DNA of 64,000 bases from Agrocybe praecox. Taxonomy: Eukaryota; Basidiomycota; Agaricomycetes; Agaricales; Agrocybaceae. The position numbers were made by a program, and so were the translations under genes. Below are positions 34,585 to 48,219 of the stretch, in pieces (the first letter of the stretch is position 1; the number at the start of each line of letters is the position of its first letter). Under the pieces are notes generated by a model. That model made no database searches. It saw only the letters and a program-made list of their open reading frames with translations, and was not told where the DNA came from. The stretch lies in contig OZ024843.1 in assembly GCA_964017145.1 (NCBI GenBank), forward strand, positions 3,490,443 through 3,554,442, in the 5' to 3' direction.

Positions 34585-35428
34585 AACCGTGACTTTGCAC
34601 CAGTGTCCATTAGGTTTTTTTTTTCTGGAAAGTTTCTTGCAGGAAAACCTTGTCTTGTTTGTTATAAATTTGTGAAAATGTTGACTGTTCACGACACACT
34701 TTGTAATTGATGTCGTATCGTATCGTATACCTGTGTAATACTCAGTATGTAATGATTAATAATGACATTCTCTTCTTGATGCAATTCAACGACTCCGAGG
34801 TACACGATAGGATTGTAGGGCAATTTTGTTTTGATTTTTTGATCATACTACAGCTAGCTGCAGTAGAACTTCTACATATACAAATAACCAACCAGCGATT
34901 AGGCGAGTTGAGTCGCATTGAAATAGCAGTTTTTGTAAGGAAAAGGAGAGTACACGATCTAGAATGTAATAAATTAGCGAAACGGAAAACAAGCATCAAC
35001 GTGGAGGAAACAAGGTAGAGAAAGTGAGATTCGGATGACGGCGTGAAGTCTAGAGGCGGTGATACGTGATGAAGGAACAACAATGACTTTTGAGTATTCG
35101 TCGCATTACATTTTGTTTTATTTTGAATCTTTGTGTTTTCGTTTCAAAGAATTCTGCGAGTTGAAGTGCAGATCGCTGATCGGAGGGGAAGCCATGAGAA
35201 TGTTGGTCATTATCGAAAGTAACGGCACGACCGATGTAGATGTTACACAATAGCACAAACAGATGGGAAGCAGAACAGAATTGAAGGCAGATTTTCAAAT
35301 TCATTATTAGATTATTTGGCGATCCCATCCCGGACGATGATGCATGACGATTCATTGATTGGGAAGTGTACAGTGTCGCCTTTTTTCATTTCATTTCATC
35401 CTTTCTCTCTTCGAGGTGAGGGGGCGTT
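34585..35428. other. Convergent 3' intergenic region
   Basis: Tail-to-tail gap between the 480-aa gene and EMG1. AT-rich; short antisense frames only. No feature recognised. Confidence 0.55.
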
Positions 35429-36920
35429 TTAGACGATGTCCCAGAGCTCTTCTAGAGCGCAGCAGAACTGTAAAGAAAGAAAGAAGAAAGTCAGTTTAGC
35501 TTATTCATCATCCCGACGGATAAGAGACCGTAGGAAAGCTTCGAACATAAAGCCCGAACGGTCGGTCAAGATCCGTTGAAAGACAAAGCGTACCTTTCCG
35601 CAAGCCACACTGGCACTGAGAGGGTATTCACTTATGCCGATCTTCTCATCGACATAGGCGTCGGCAAAGTCATCCTTACCACGTGCCATAGCCCCAACGA
35701 ATACGGCAATATTGTGGGTAGTAGGCAAAGTGGGGAGGTACTTTGAAAGTCGCTGGATAGGCGCGTCACCAGAAAGGGCTAGATAGACAGACGTTTCAGA
35801 TGGTCAGACCCCGTTCGAATATTAAAAGGATCTCACTGAGTTTAATGGTATTTGGTGGTAGGTGTTCAGTTACTGGGTTCTGTAGTGAAAACCTGAGTAA
35901 AAAAGTTGCCCCAAAAAACCATTTGATGGGCGCACCTTGACCACTTTAAGCAACTTTTCCGGTCCATTGACACCTCTGATAGAGAGCTTGTGTAAAAGTT
36001 GCACTGATTTGATAATGTCAGGGGGAGGTTTAGAGACAAGATTGAAAGCGACCCACCCATAAGACCGCTGAATCGCTTGAACGTGCGGGGAATGCGGACA
36101 TGGGGATTGACCTCAATGAGCACCCCACGAGCGGTGTGGATGTAGACCTGCAGCAAACCAGCTTTGTTCAAAGGCGAATCGAGCAGAGTCAAGAGACACT
36201 ATGACGACAATGATGAATGATGGGTAAAAGCAGCGAGCGAAAATAAAAACAAAATCCCATACACACCTGGTGCGTGATATCTGGCCTGGCATCTGCGATA
36301 TCTCTTCCTGTCTTTGCCAAAATGCCTTGATGGTCATCGCAATTCAAAAGCGTATATTTGGCCTCGCCGCCATCCTTTCCACCGCGTCCTTTGCCACCGG
36401 ATCCGGAGACTTTGTAAGCCTCTAGACAAGCCTGTTCAAGAATAACGAAGAGGCGACGAGTAGTCGTCGCTGCGACCCCACGGGGGACATGAGCCTGCAC
36501 TGGGAGCATGGCAGGGTTTGCTGGATGTTGGATCGGTGCATGTGGGTTTGTCGTAGCTGTTGAAGCCATCTTGCGTGTCTTTGAAGAAGGAAGAGGTCGA
36601 GTAGGTCGATCAGCCGTTGTTGAGATGGTGGTTGGGGATGAAGGAGTTTTGATGGCACTTTCCTCCTTTATTTTTTCGGCTCCGTCGACCTCCATCGTCG
36701 GCTTTCCTTCCTCGTCGTCCCCACCATCCACCCTCATTGGGCTCTTCTGCCTCCGACGCTGTGTCGGACGTTCTCCAGGCGTTGACTTGGGTCTTGGAAT
36801 CGGATCCACGCTCTCAATTCCACCCATAAGCTTCTGCAGGCTAGGAGAAGCGTCGTTACTTCCACCCGTGGAACCTGAATGGCGTCTGCGCCGTGCGGGT
36901 ACAATGGGCGTTTTGTCCAT
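35429..36920 (-). CDS. EMG1: EMG1/NEP1 rRNA N1-pseudouridine methyltransferase with long N-terminal extension
   Basis: SPOUT-fold methyltransferase that modifies a pseudouridine in 18S rRNA and is needed for 40S assembly. Six exons (36920-36267, 36198-36057, 36003-35936, 35879-35837, 35778-35594, 35467-35429) join in frame to 376 aa. The core is unmistakable: [148 protein letters not shown]. The core begins near residue 150; the preceding part is Pro/Ser/Thr-rich with RRRR and [11 protein letters not shown], and is far longer than the short N-terminus usual in this family. An upstream alternative start cannot be excluded. Confidence 0.93.
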
Positions 36921-38476
36921 TTGTCGTTGAAATTTGGGTGCAAGATGAGATCGTTCGTCTTGGACGTCGTACGGGTCCTGAATAAAGTATTGGAGTCACT
37001 ACGTCCACGGCGCGAAGAATAGTTTTTAGAAAATCGAATTCGCAGAGAGTGAGTATTCCTCACCTCTAGATTCTTGTCCTCTCCGTCTAAAGAAGAAGAA
37101 AATAGCCAAGTGAAATTTGACTTCTGCAAAGGGTCGTATAGTTTCGTACTTTAAATAAGCTCAGGACCTGGTCTACTTTTTTTTGTGGCCCAAATACTGA
37201 CTCGCCCGATTTAGCTTGGCATTTTTGATCGCCTGGCACGTGCTTTTCGGCACCGATATAAAGTCGACCTTTTTCGTAGAATCAATACAGTGCGTACAAC
37301 ACATGTGCGATCCGTAATTACCTCAATGTAAAGTCGTGGTCTAGGGTTTAACAAAAGGCAGTATTGACTCTGCTCGCCAACCCCTCACCCCAGACGCATA
37401 TTATTGGAGCAATCATCTTCCCATGTTCCATTCGGATCGATGCGCATTCAACGGCTTCGACTTGGCTTCGACAGTCTACTCTTCCATGAACGCACCAATG
37501 GCGGGTATGTCCACTGCGAAGACCCAAAATTACCAGTTTCGTATACAAGCTAAATCCCACAGTACCAGTTACGAGATGCAATCGCAATCTGACGGATATG
37601 AAGGTATCGCTGTCAGGGTTATCAAAAGAGCACTTTTAGCGATGCATTGGGCTCAAACTCAAAACCAATCATTTGCTCTCGAAGATAAGCAATTTTCAAA
37701 CGTGGGCTTTTATTAGAGGCTTCACGACATATTTGACATGCGAAGTTTGAAAAAGGATTGGAATTCAGAGATACATACTTGGAAGGTGGAACCCAACAAT
37801 AGTGCTCCTTTCCCTTGTCGCGATGGTTAGATTAAGAGCGTGTTGCTGGTCTATATTTAATCCACTAGGCACTGTTTTTTTGACCGGTTGTACCAGAAAT
37901 TGGGATAGATCGTCCGCGGTCAGGATCATTACTGGTACAGAACGACTACTCGATTGCACTGATTCTCTTTTATCAGCATCAGCAAAAAAGCGGGCAAAAA
38001 ATAAACCCCCAGAAACCTTTGCAATCTATCGAAAGGTTCAACGAACTCGAGAATACTTGCAGCCAGGTTAAAACCTGCATCGGGTGAAACACAACCGATG
38101 GGATGTGCACAAACATTCCAATGTATATGACGCGAGCGAGCGTCAGAACTCGTTAGAATTCATCTCAATCACGGCAAAATATTCTCACTGTTCTAATGGG
38201 TTCTCTCAATAGGATTAGTTGTTTTAAATTGTATCATCATAATCCGTCAAAGTATATAGAACCATTCTCATGTTTGCGATGAATGCCAGAGAAATACGAA
38301 GCATGGTAATCCGTGACAACTTTGCCCTATACCGCCCCAATACAATCCTAATAATCATCACTGAATTCCGTTTACGGGTTAAAATCATTTGGATTTCTAT
38401 ATTACAGCATACAGAATACATAATACGCGAGCTAAAGACTATGATGACAACAAAAAAGATAAGCAAGGGACGCAAG
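36921..38476. other. Intergenic, no gene recognised
   Basis: Upstream of EMG1 and downstream of the DUF6698 gene, both on the minus strand. A CT-rich patch near 37060-37100 may be EMG1 leader. Otherwise AT-rich with short frames of no character. Confidence 0.5.
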
Positions 38477-40318
38477 TCAATGAAGTCGTTTCCGCTTGGA
38501 CTTGGGGTGCTGGGCAGTTTGCGTCGTCTTGGCGGCTTTTACTGGTACGTGTTGGTCTGGTTCTTCTTCATCGTCGGATGGGGGAAGGTTCATGCCGCGC
38601 GTGCGAGGTCCGGCTCGAAGAATAGTTGGTCCAGGACTTGAAGTACCCTCTCTGGGAGGGGGTGGTACCCACGGTGTTTGACTACGTGCTGGAGGGTTAT
38701 CGTTGGCGTTCGAACGTGGAGTTTGTTGATGAGTTGGTGATTCCAAAAGTTGGGGAGTTGAATTACGACGCCCCGAGACTTGATGTAGCCCATGATCTTG
38801 CGTGTTCGACGATCCCTAGAGGTATGTCAATTACTTGTCTTTACATCGAGAAATCATTGAGAAAAATATTATTACCTGTTCGTTTTCGCGTGCCCGCTTC
38901 GCACGAATAGCTAGGATTCCCGTTGGATCATCCTTATCAATAGGATCTGCTTCGGGATCCTCGAGTAAGGCCCCTTTGGCTTTACGCTTTCGTTTAAGCG
39001 CAGGAAGCTGACTGTAAGATAATATATGAGAGCAATGTAGTGCACGTATATATGAATTGAAGAGAAAGACTTACTCGGTGAGAAATTTGAGCGTATCAAT
39101 AGACCATGGGTTGTTCGGGTCGGCAGTAAAAAGTTGGACACAAATATCATAGAACCCCTCGATGTCAAAGTATCCATCGAAGCGATTCCACTGCTGGAGC
39201 GTCGACAGACTAACATATATCTTATCTCACATCAGTATATAGTCTCATAACATTGAAACTTTGCTGCTTACCTGGCATGCCGTGTATGCGACAGCTTGTG
39301 GTGTCATGGCTCGCATTCCATGAATTTCAGCCTGACCTGCCTTCGCAACAGCGCGATGTCCATTGGTAATGGATGATTCGCCCGTGTAGAAAAGACGCAA
39401 GGCCTATACGAATCAGAATATAGGGCACAAAATGAAGAAAAATGTAGAAACCCACTCGTATGACCGTGTGACTACGAAATAACCCTTTGTCAGGTTCATT
39501 TTCATCATAGACAGTCCCATCTTCGAATAGAAAAGCCGGAAGGTTGCAGGAACGAAGATGAATCTTGCCTTGTTCGACCTTCTTCATATAATCACTGCAT
39601 ATATATAAGAACAAAGCATAAGAGACAGTATAAATCATTACTTACAAGGGATTTTGGTCGAAAAGACCTTTGTCCTTCATTGGAACAAGGGCACTCGCTG
39701 TACCAACGTGAACCCACCCCCTGGTTGCCTTGATAGTGGGAGAGATGGCAGGGGTTAGAGGGTTTTCGATAGGATTGAGCGGCAACAAAGAACCAATAAG
39801 CTTTTTTATGTTATTGGTATCTTGGGCTCGAGCCTCACGCATCGCTTTGTTCATCTAGCTTGAACGGATTAGTGCATATACGCAGTTTAAATATGAAAAA
39901 ATGACGTACCTGTGCAAGAAACCTCTCGTACTGGTTGCGTGACAGTTTAAACGCAGACACGAGAGCAGGAAAATCTGGATGAAGGTCCATGATAGCCTCA
40001 TAGCATTCAATGCTCGATGCATCGTGTCTACGACACCAGCATGTAGGAGAATGACCAGAGAGAGATAAACAAAGACGTACACATCTTCGGAATCCTCTAC
40101 ACCAATGTCAAGTATAACTTCGAGATCCAAAAATGGGCTTATCGAACGAGGAAGCCAACGTGCGATACCCAAAAACACATTGAGGGGATGTTTTTTCGGT
40201 GGAATAACATCTATATCATATTAAATAGCGCATATTAATCGGTTTGGAGGTACTTACCTTCGTCGTCCTCAGCAGTTGTGAGGCAAGAAATGATTTGGCG
40301 CGTAACAGAGGGGGGCAT
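38477..40318 (-). CDS. DUF6698-type protein
   Basis: Member of an agaric family of unknown function, often associated with mobile or expanded gene sets. Nine exons (40318-40258, 40210-40081, 40027-39910, 39854-39646, 39594-39456, 39403-39272, 39193-39075, 39011-38876, 38815-38477) join in frame to 460 aa. Matching family marks, as I recall them: AIMDLHPDFPALVSAF, MNKAMREARAQDTNNIKKLI, GWVHVGTASALVP, LPAFLFEDGTVYDENEPDKGLFRSHTVIRALRLFYTGES, and GQAEIHGMRAMTPQAVAYTACQ. The C-terminal 150 residues are Lys/Arg- and Pro/Ser-rich (KRKRKAKG, PWVPPPPREG) and end in a basic KSKRKRLH, a possible nuclear signal. No enzymatic motif seen. The acceptor at 39193 was chosen because it restores phase. Confidence 0.8.
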
Positions 40319-40565
40319 AGTGGTGGTTGAAAATAGAGGAGCGTTTAATTTGGAGCAGATCCAAATCAAGCCTTACTAGTTACTGCCTGCCGTGATGTCA
40401 TCCGGCATGATGAGCCGGTGTGCAAGAGTAGTTGTGACTTCATCATTCTTTGGCGTCGTCATTTAAATATTTACTGTCTAGATTCGGGGGTTTGGTGTAG
40501 CGAGACAGTTAGAAGATCACGCAGAAGATGTAACGATTGGATGAACTCACTGGTGTGTGGTGTCC

Positions 40566-40735
40566 GTGTCGTTCTTCACCATCCCTGTCATCCGTCACTG
40601 TCGCAAGTCAACCCTCGCTATCCCTGTTGTTCCTTATCGTCCCCACTGTTCCCCAGTGCCCACTGCGACCATTTCTGTTGTTCCTCATGTCCTCGTTGTT
40701 CTTTATCATCCCCACTGTTCCCCACCATTTGACTG
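40566..40735. repeat. Degenerate C/T-rich tandem repeat, patch 1
   Basis: Units with TTGTTC(C/T)TTATC(A/G)TCCCCACTG recur about 70 nt apart (near 40628 and 40697), embedded in further CCNTGTTGTTCC-like words. Confidence 0.65.
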
Positions 40736-41329
40736 GGCAGGACCACGGAGGCCTCTCAGAGGACATATAAGTCCAATGTGCGAGGAACCGGTGCTGAATG
40801 TTGGACGCTTCGCTGGAAGAGCTGGATCAACAACATTAATTTAAATGTGAGAGATAGAGGGTGCACTTACCATACGCAGCGCCCAATGTACGTATAGGAG
40901 AACAAAGATGTAGTTGGGTCAAAGGTTTCTGAGGGAAGCGTCACCCCACATGAAATTTTGAATAGCAGGCTTAACGGACGTACCAGAGACCTACGACCCC
41001 ACCACCCATAAAGGAAGAATGCCATGACGGGCATTGATAGAGGGCTACGACAGAAAGGTATGCAGGTGGTCTGGAGCCAAGGTGTCATCACGAGCACAAC
41101 TAGGATTGTATTGAGTGAACGTACAATGAAAATTCTCGCCAACCGAGCACGACGTGTGGGCGATGTCGCTGTTGGTCTTCAACATCCGCTAGATGTGAGT
41201 CGCATGGGTTTTACAATGACGCTGAGGTGAAATGGACTCAGTAAGTATAAGGAAAATCTCATACAAAATAATACTTACCTCGCTCGCAGCCCGACAGCTG
41301 ATCCCACCCAGGAATACCCCTTTCACCCA

Positions 41330-41600
41330 CTCGCCACCCCGCTGTTCCCCATCGTCCCTTACGCTCTTCATTGGCGCTCCACTGTGATACCATCGTACCC
41401 TACCATCGCTGTCGTAGCCCGTCGTTCCTGGCCGACATTGTTCGTCACCATCCTTCCCGTTGTTCGTCACCGTTGTTCCTCGCTGTCCCCGTCGTTCCTA
41501 CTAACTCTCAATGTTCTTGGTGCTCCTTACCAACCCTATCCTTCTTCGCTGACCCTGTTGCTCCTACCATCTTCGTTGTCCGGACGCCCATCGTTGGTCA
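41330..41600. repeat. Degenerate C/T-rich tandem repeat, patch 2
   Basis: Same vocabulary as patch 1: CGTTGTTCGTCACC, CGTTGTTCCTCGCTGTCCC, CGTCGTTCCTAC repeated with variation. Likely the same repeat family as 40566-40735. Confidence 0.65.
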
Positions 41601-42553
41601 TCGCCGTTTGCTCCTGGCCACTGTTCAAACTGACAACTGTACAAGTCAGTTCAAACTCCGACTTAACAACTACGCGGGATGCCGGTGTCCGACTGCACAC
41701 GATTGCGCAATCAATCTGGGAGAATCCACCCTGTCGTTGAGTCGGCATCAGCATCAGCGTCATCCCATTGCGTTATACGTTGGTTCGTTGGTTCATTTAT
41801 ACATTCGTTCCCATTTGTGTTTGTGTTTGTGTTTTATATCTTTTTCTTGAAATGTTGCATGAAACGTTGGGAGTCCAAGCACTTCCCGCAGGGCCATTTG
41901 CAGGTTATTAATATCGATGATCTAAATGCGAAAAACCTTAATGCGCTCGTTATTCTTTCCTCCCACCCTTGCTCGACGGCGTTGACTAGACTCAGAGATG
42001 GTGAGTCATAAGACGAGCTTGACGTCGTTGGGCTTGCACCTCAGTAGAATGCAATGTTAATCACATAGAAAATTAGTAGAATACTTTGAAGAGTGCAAAA
42101 GGGATTTTGTACCATTTCTAACTCGCAATCCGATAAACCGAGAACAATTCTATGTGTTTCCAACGGCATAAACTAGTTCTGATACATTTGTAACATGTAG
42201 AATGTTTCCTTACTCACAGAATCTCACAGAATTATTCCGCTAACGTTAGAATACACGTAAAACGACTCATAATAACTTGGTGCTTATAAAAACCGTTGGA
42301 ACAAATCAGGCATTTTGCTGATGGCCACATTGAATATTAACTAAGAGATAAAATCATTACTATTATATCAATCAGCGCTTCAACAAATCCACGGATATAT
42401 ATATATCCAGTGCATATAACCCTAATTCCTCGAGCAAGTCCCAGCACCGATCCAATATCGATCAGCGCTTCAAGTTTATTTACGCCACACATATCGGAAA
42501 AACGTGGCTGTGCAACGCACCAACATTAACGCGCATCTGCGTGAGACACACAT

Positions 42554-42647
42554 GGCAATATGGCCGAGTGGTCTAAGGCGCCAGAATCAGGCTCAGGTGT
42601 GAGTTATCTGGTCCGAAAGGGCGAGGGTTCGAATCCCTCTGTTGTCA
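42554..42647 (+). tRNA. tRNA-Leu(CAG) with a 14-nt intron
   Basis: Full cloverleaf: acceptor GGCAATA pairs with TGTTGTC (two G-U pairs), discriminator A; D arm GCC...GGC with GAGTGGTCTAA; anticodon stem CCAGA/TCTGG; T arm GAGGG TTCGAAT CCCTC; long variable arm as expected for Leu. The anticodon CAG is at 42588-42590, and a 14-nt intron (42592-42605) lies one base after it at the canonical place. A TTTT terminator follows at 42652. Decodes CUG as leucine. Confidence 0.95.
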
Positions 42648-42651
42648 TTAC

Positions 42652-42655
42652 TTTT
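42652..42655 (+). terminator. Pol III terminator of tRNA-Leu
   Basis: TTTT four bases after the mature 3' end. Confidence 0.7.
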
Positions 42656-43328
42656 GCTTCTTCAGGAGTGAAATTGTTTTGTTCCCCGGTACGGCATCCT
42701 CAAGAGGCGCGGGAGATATAGATATCTTCTCCAGATCTTTAGGTTTATGTTTTGCTTTCGACTTCTACGTATACATGCAAATTCACAAACTGTACTTCCA
42801 GAATTCAAATCAGGCAAGTATTCGAGAACTTTCTACGAAGATCTTTACCACAGATACCAAAAGAGAGTGGTACATGCTAAAGCAGCACCATACATTGCAA
42901 CAGATATCAGCCAGCCAATGTTTGTCAATAGATGGCTATAGCACTGGAGGATTGAGGATCTGTTGGAAGCCGACCAGAAGAAACATACCCTCGGAATTAG
43001 CTGTCTGAGGAACTGTGAAATAGTGTATGTTCTCTCCTAGATCCTGTTGCATAATTATGGTACAGGTCGTCCGATGGACTTGGTTCAAAGAAATCGAAGC
43101 ACAATAAGATGCAGACTCAGGCTGAAGAGACTGAGAGGCACCAAAATTGAATACAAGAAACTGGAGGCCATTTGGCAGGATTTTGCAGTACTTGCGTTCG
43201 AGTCACTTGTTTCCGAAAGTACGCGTTTATGAGAGAGCGGGGATTACCAATGGATATATAGGATTAATTAGTACTTTTACATAAATCTTCTACTCTCACC
43301 ACGTTGAATAGCAATCGCTAGTCATGGA
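42656..43328. other. Unresolved stretch with short plus-strand frames
   Basis: Overlapping plus-strand frames at 42679-43008, 42747-42941 and 43047-43232 contain protein-like strings (for example EFKSGKYSRTFYEDLYHRYQKR) but break at stops and could not be joined into a model. They may be a decayed gene, possibly a mobile-element remnant. No name can be given. Confidence 0.3.
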
Positions 43329-44344
43329 TTATACTTTTTTTCCCTTTTCCTTTTCCCAGTTCTTGACTGCTTCGTTTATCTTCTGCTCGACCTCCTCAGA
43401 AGAGACGTTCTGACCAAATGCTTCTACGAATTCAACATTGGGATCCATGAGGTATACAAAGATAGAGTGATCGACGAGATAGTCGCCTTTCGGGTCAGCA
43501 TCGGGAGGTGTTGAGAAATAGACGCGGTAGGCCTTGCATATTGCTTTGGTTTCTGCATATCCGCCAACAAGGCCGATAAAGGATGGGTGGAAATCTTGCA
43601 AGTATTGTCCAATTTGAGATGCGGTATCACGAGCAGGGTCGACGGTGACGAAAACAGGCAGGAAAATGTCTCCGTGCTCTTTCTCTGTATGCAGCAATTT
43701 AGTATTTCCAAAAACATAAGATGAAAATAAAACCAGAAGGCCTCTCACGAATTTTATTCAGAACCTCAGTGACTTTATCGAGCTCCGCGGGGCAGATATC
43801 CGGACAATTCGTGAAGCCAAAATATACCAAAGACCATTTCCCGAGAAGGTCGTCCTGCGTGAATGTTTTGCCGTCATGCGTCGTCAATGTGAAAGGTCCT
43901 CCAACGCTAGGTTTGCCGTATGACTTCATGCCTCGTTCCTTCTCTATTTTACCCTATCAGTTACAGATATGAATGCAGCGCGAGTTGTTTGGCGAAGACG
44001 TACCTTTTTCCTCGGCAAGGCGTGCCTTTTCCCGTTGGAAATAATATGCCAGGCCGACTCCAGCCAAAATGAACAGAGCAGCTGACGTAGGGGTGAATGC
44101 CTGTATATATCTTTTCATCAGATTTCTGTCGTCAGGTATTGGAAAGGTAGGCCGTTTGGACATACACCGATTGAATTTCTCTCAGAGAACTGTGCGTAGC
44201 CCCGTCGTTGAATCTGTGTGCCATTCCGACTGGATAGTGTACCCGCTCGTAGTTTATGTTGTAAGCTGTCGGTCTGGCATCGCGTCGACCTTGTATGTAG
44301 CGTCCTCCAGGGAGTTTGGAAAAGTTTCTTCGAGCACTGGGCAC
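43329..44344 (-). CDS. SCO1: SCO1, mitochondrial copper chaperone
   Basis: Inner-membrane protein that delivers copper to the CuA site of cytochrome c oxidase subunit 2. Four exons (44344-44243, 44178-44004, 43943-43749, 43684-43329) join in frame to 275 aa. An Arg-rich, acid-poor N-terminus (MPSARRNFSKLPGGRYIQGRR) fits a matrix-targeting signal. One membrane span follows (SAALFILAGVGLAYYF). The thioredoxin-fold part has VGGPFTLTTHDGKTFTQDDLLGKWSLVYFGFTNCPDICPAELDK with the CxxxC copper motif, FVTVDPARDT, and the third ligand His in YLVDHSIFVYLMDP. The first exon is the uncertain part: another frame on the same DNA (start 44369) also reads like a targeting peptide, but only the chosen frame splices in phase. 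Confidence 0.9.
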
Positions 44345-45333
44345 GCGAGAGGGAGAATTGGGAGAACATGGAAAGGTGCGTGAGTCACGCGTTGTGTCAC
44401 ACCTTGTTCATGGAGGCTTTCGGGCTCTTTACTCTGACTTCCCATCCGGCGTTTTATTTTTTTCATCGTTCTAGACATTTTTCTGCTTACTATCGTGATC
44501 TCGGAACTCTTATAAAAGCGGATCTCGTATCTCCAAGAACTTACTTCTACTGTGGCGACAATTGGCGATCAGTCGTTCAACTCACAGCAATGTTAGTAAC
44601 TCCAATCCTGATTCTGGACCAAACCGGGATGATTCGAGAACTGCAATCTTCTGAAATATACTGCCTTGGTCAATTGCATCACACCTTGAGCAATGACATG
44701 TCGAGCTGCTTGCCACCGGCTTCTTGGGGCTCTTTGGCTGAGCTCACAGGGAATTGTCTGTTTGTCACCTGAGAACGCCACCGTCGTTTGGTCAATCCAA
44801 CAATGGACTTAAAGGGATAAGTAGTCTAAGAGTATATCAAGTGTTTTCTGGGACCCGCGAAGCTCATCAAAAAATTGTCCGCCACACTAGTAAAGCTTGC
44901 GAATGTTATTTTATCCCATCTGTTTAGACCAGCCAAAAAATTTATCGGCTAAAGTCCAAATCATTCAAACTGTAGACTGACAGAACATCAAAAAAACTTC
45001 TCTCGGGCGCCGTCTGGTAACTAAAGACTTCTGTCTTCGGATTTAGCGGTCTTCTATCGTGAGTTCCTTTACTCTTTGAAAGTGAACCTACGCGCCTGAG
45101 AGACCTTATATGTAGGCTTTTCGGAGTCCTGATTCCGTGTAACCATTCGATAACGATTTTCTAGGGACGTCGTTTTGACCCGAGCAATATATTTTAATAA
45201 TCTTCATAGGCACGGTAACTGGCCTAACGCTATAAGGAAACACACCGAATCCTGTGAATAACATGGAAGAGATATATAAATGTGTCACTCTGCTAGTACA
45301 CGAACTACAGCTCTCAACCCCCCCTTCTCCTCG
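44345..45333. other. Intergenic between SCO1 and the GMC oxidase
   Basis: Divergent arrangement; about 1 kb. A TATA box for the oxidase lies at 45273-45280. No other feature recognised; the plus-strand frame reaching 44772 is largely antisense to SCO1 exon 1 and its leader. Confidence 0.55.
45273..45280 (+). promoter_or_regulatory. TATA box of the GMC oxidase gene
   Basis: TATATAAA, 54 nt before the start codon, implying a very short leader, as is common in strongly inducible secreted-enzyme genes. Confidence 0.55.
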
Positions 45334-47623
<2,290 letters not shown>

Positions 47624-48219
47624 ACGCCTTTATCGTTCTGATGGCCTAATATCAATATTCAATATTATCGATTGAGGAAGAACATGAGAACGTTGTCATC
47701 ATTTGGAATTTCATACCATTTAATTAGATTTATGGAGGCTCTTGTGTGGTGTGAGGTTTCCCAAGGGTTATGTACCGAACGGGAACAACAAATTTATTTT
47801 TCCTCAAACCGTGTGGGTAAAATTATGCATACTGTAGGACAGATAAATACACCCATAAAGCGCAAAGGAAAGATGGTATGACGAATTGTATGATTTTGAA
47901 AGGCCTTGAAGTGTTCTCGAGTCTCCGTTGACGGTCCATTATTTCCAACGAGCGTTTATCACTTGTTGTGAGTATCATTATCCCCACTTCTGGTCAGAGC
48001 ACTCGTATAAACCAGATACAACTGGAATCCAATCTTTTCAAGTAACATTCAGAGGCAGCAAGAGAACATTCACTAATGTACATACAAGCAGTAAGACACA
48101 ATATCTATGGTTTAAGTCTTATGACACGTCCCGCATATAAGAGAGATGAGATGGTTAATAGTCTTAGTGAGATTAGAAAGAGTTAGCATAAATTTGCATG
48201 CCATCAGCAGATGATTTTT
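47624..48219. other. Convergent 3' intergenic region
   Basis: Tail-to-tail gap of about 600 nt. No feature recognised. Confidence 0.55.

Larger units (their letters stand above)
40319..42553. other. Gene-poor region with minisatellite-like DNA
   Basis: Two patches, about 40566-40735 and 41330-41600, are built from diverged GTTCCTC / CATCGTCCC / CCCACTGTTCCCC words; between and after them the DNA is unremarkable and AT-rich toward 42540. No coding region was recognised. Long frames in the C/T-rich patches are composition artefacts. Confidence 0.6.

Noticed and set aside
41371..41850. 159-codon plus-strand frame
   Set aside because: Runs through the C/T-rich minisatellite patch; repeated words rather than a protein.
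44218..44772. 184-codon plus-strand frame
   Set aside because: Overlaps SCO1's first exon antisense and has no domain features or consistent intron signals.
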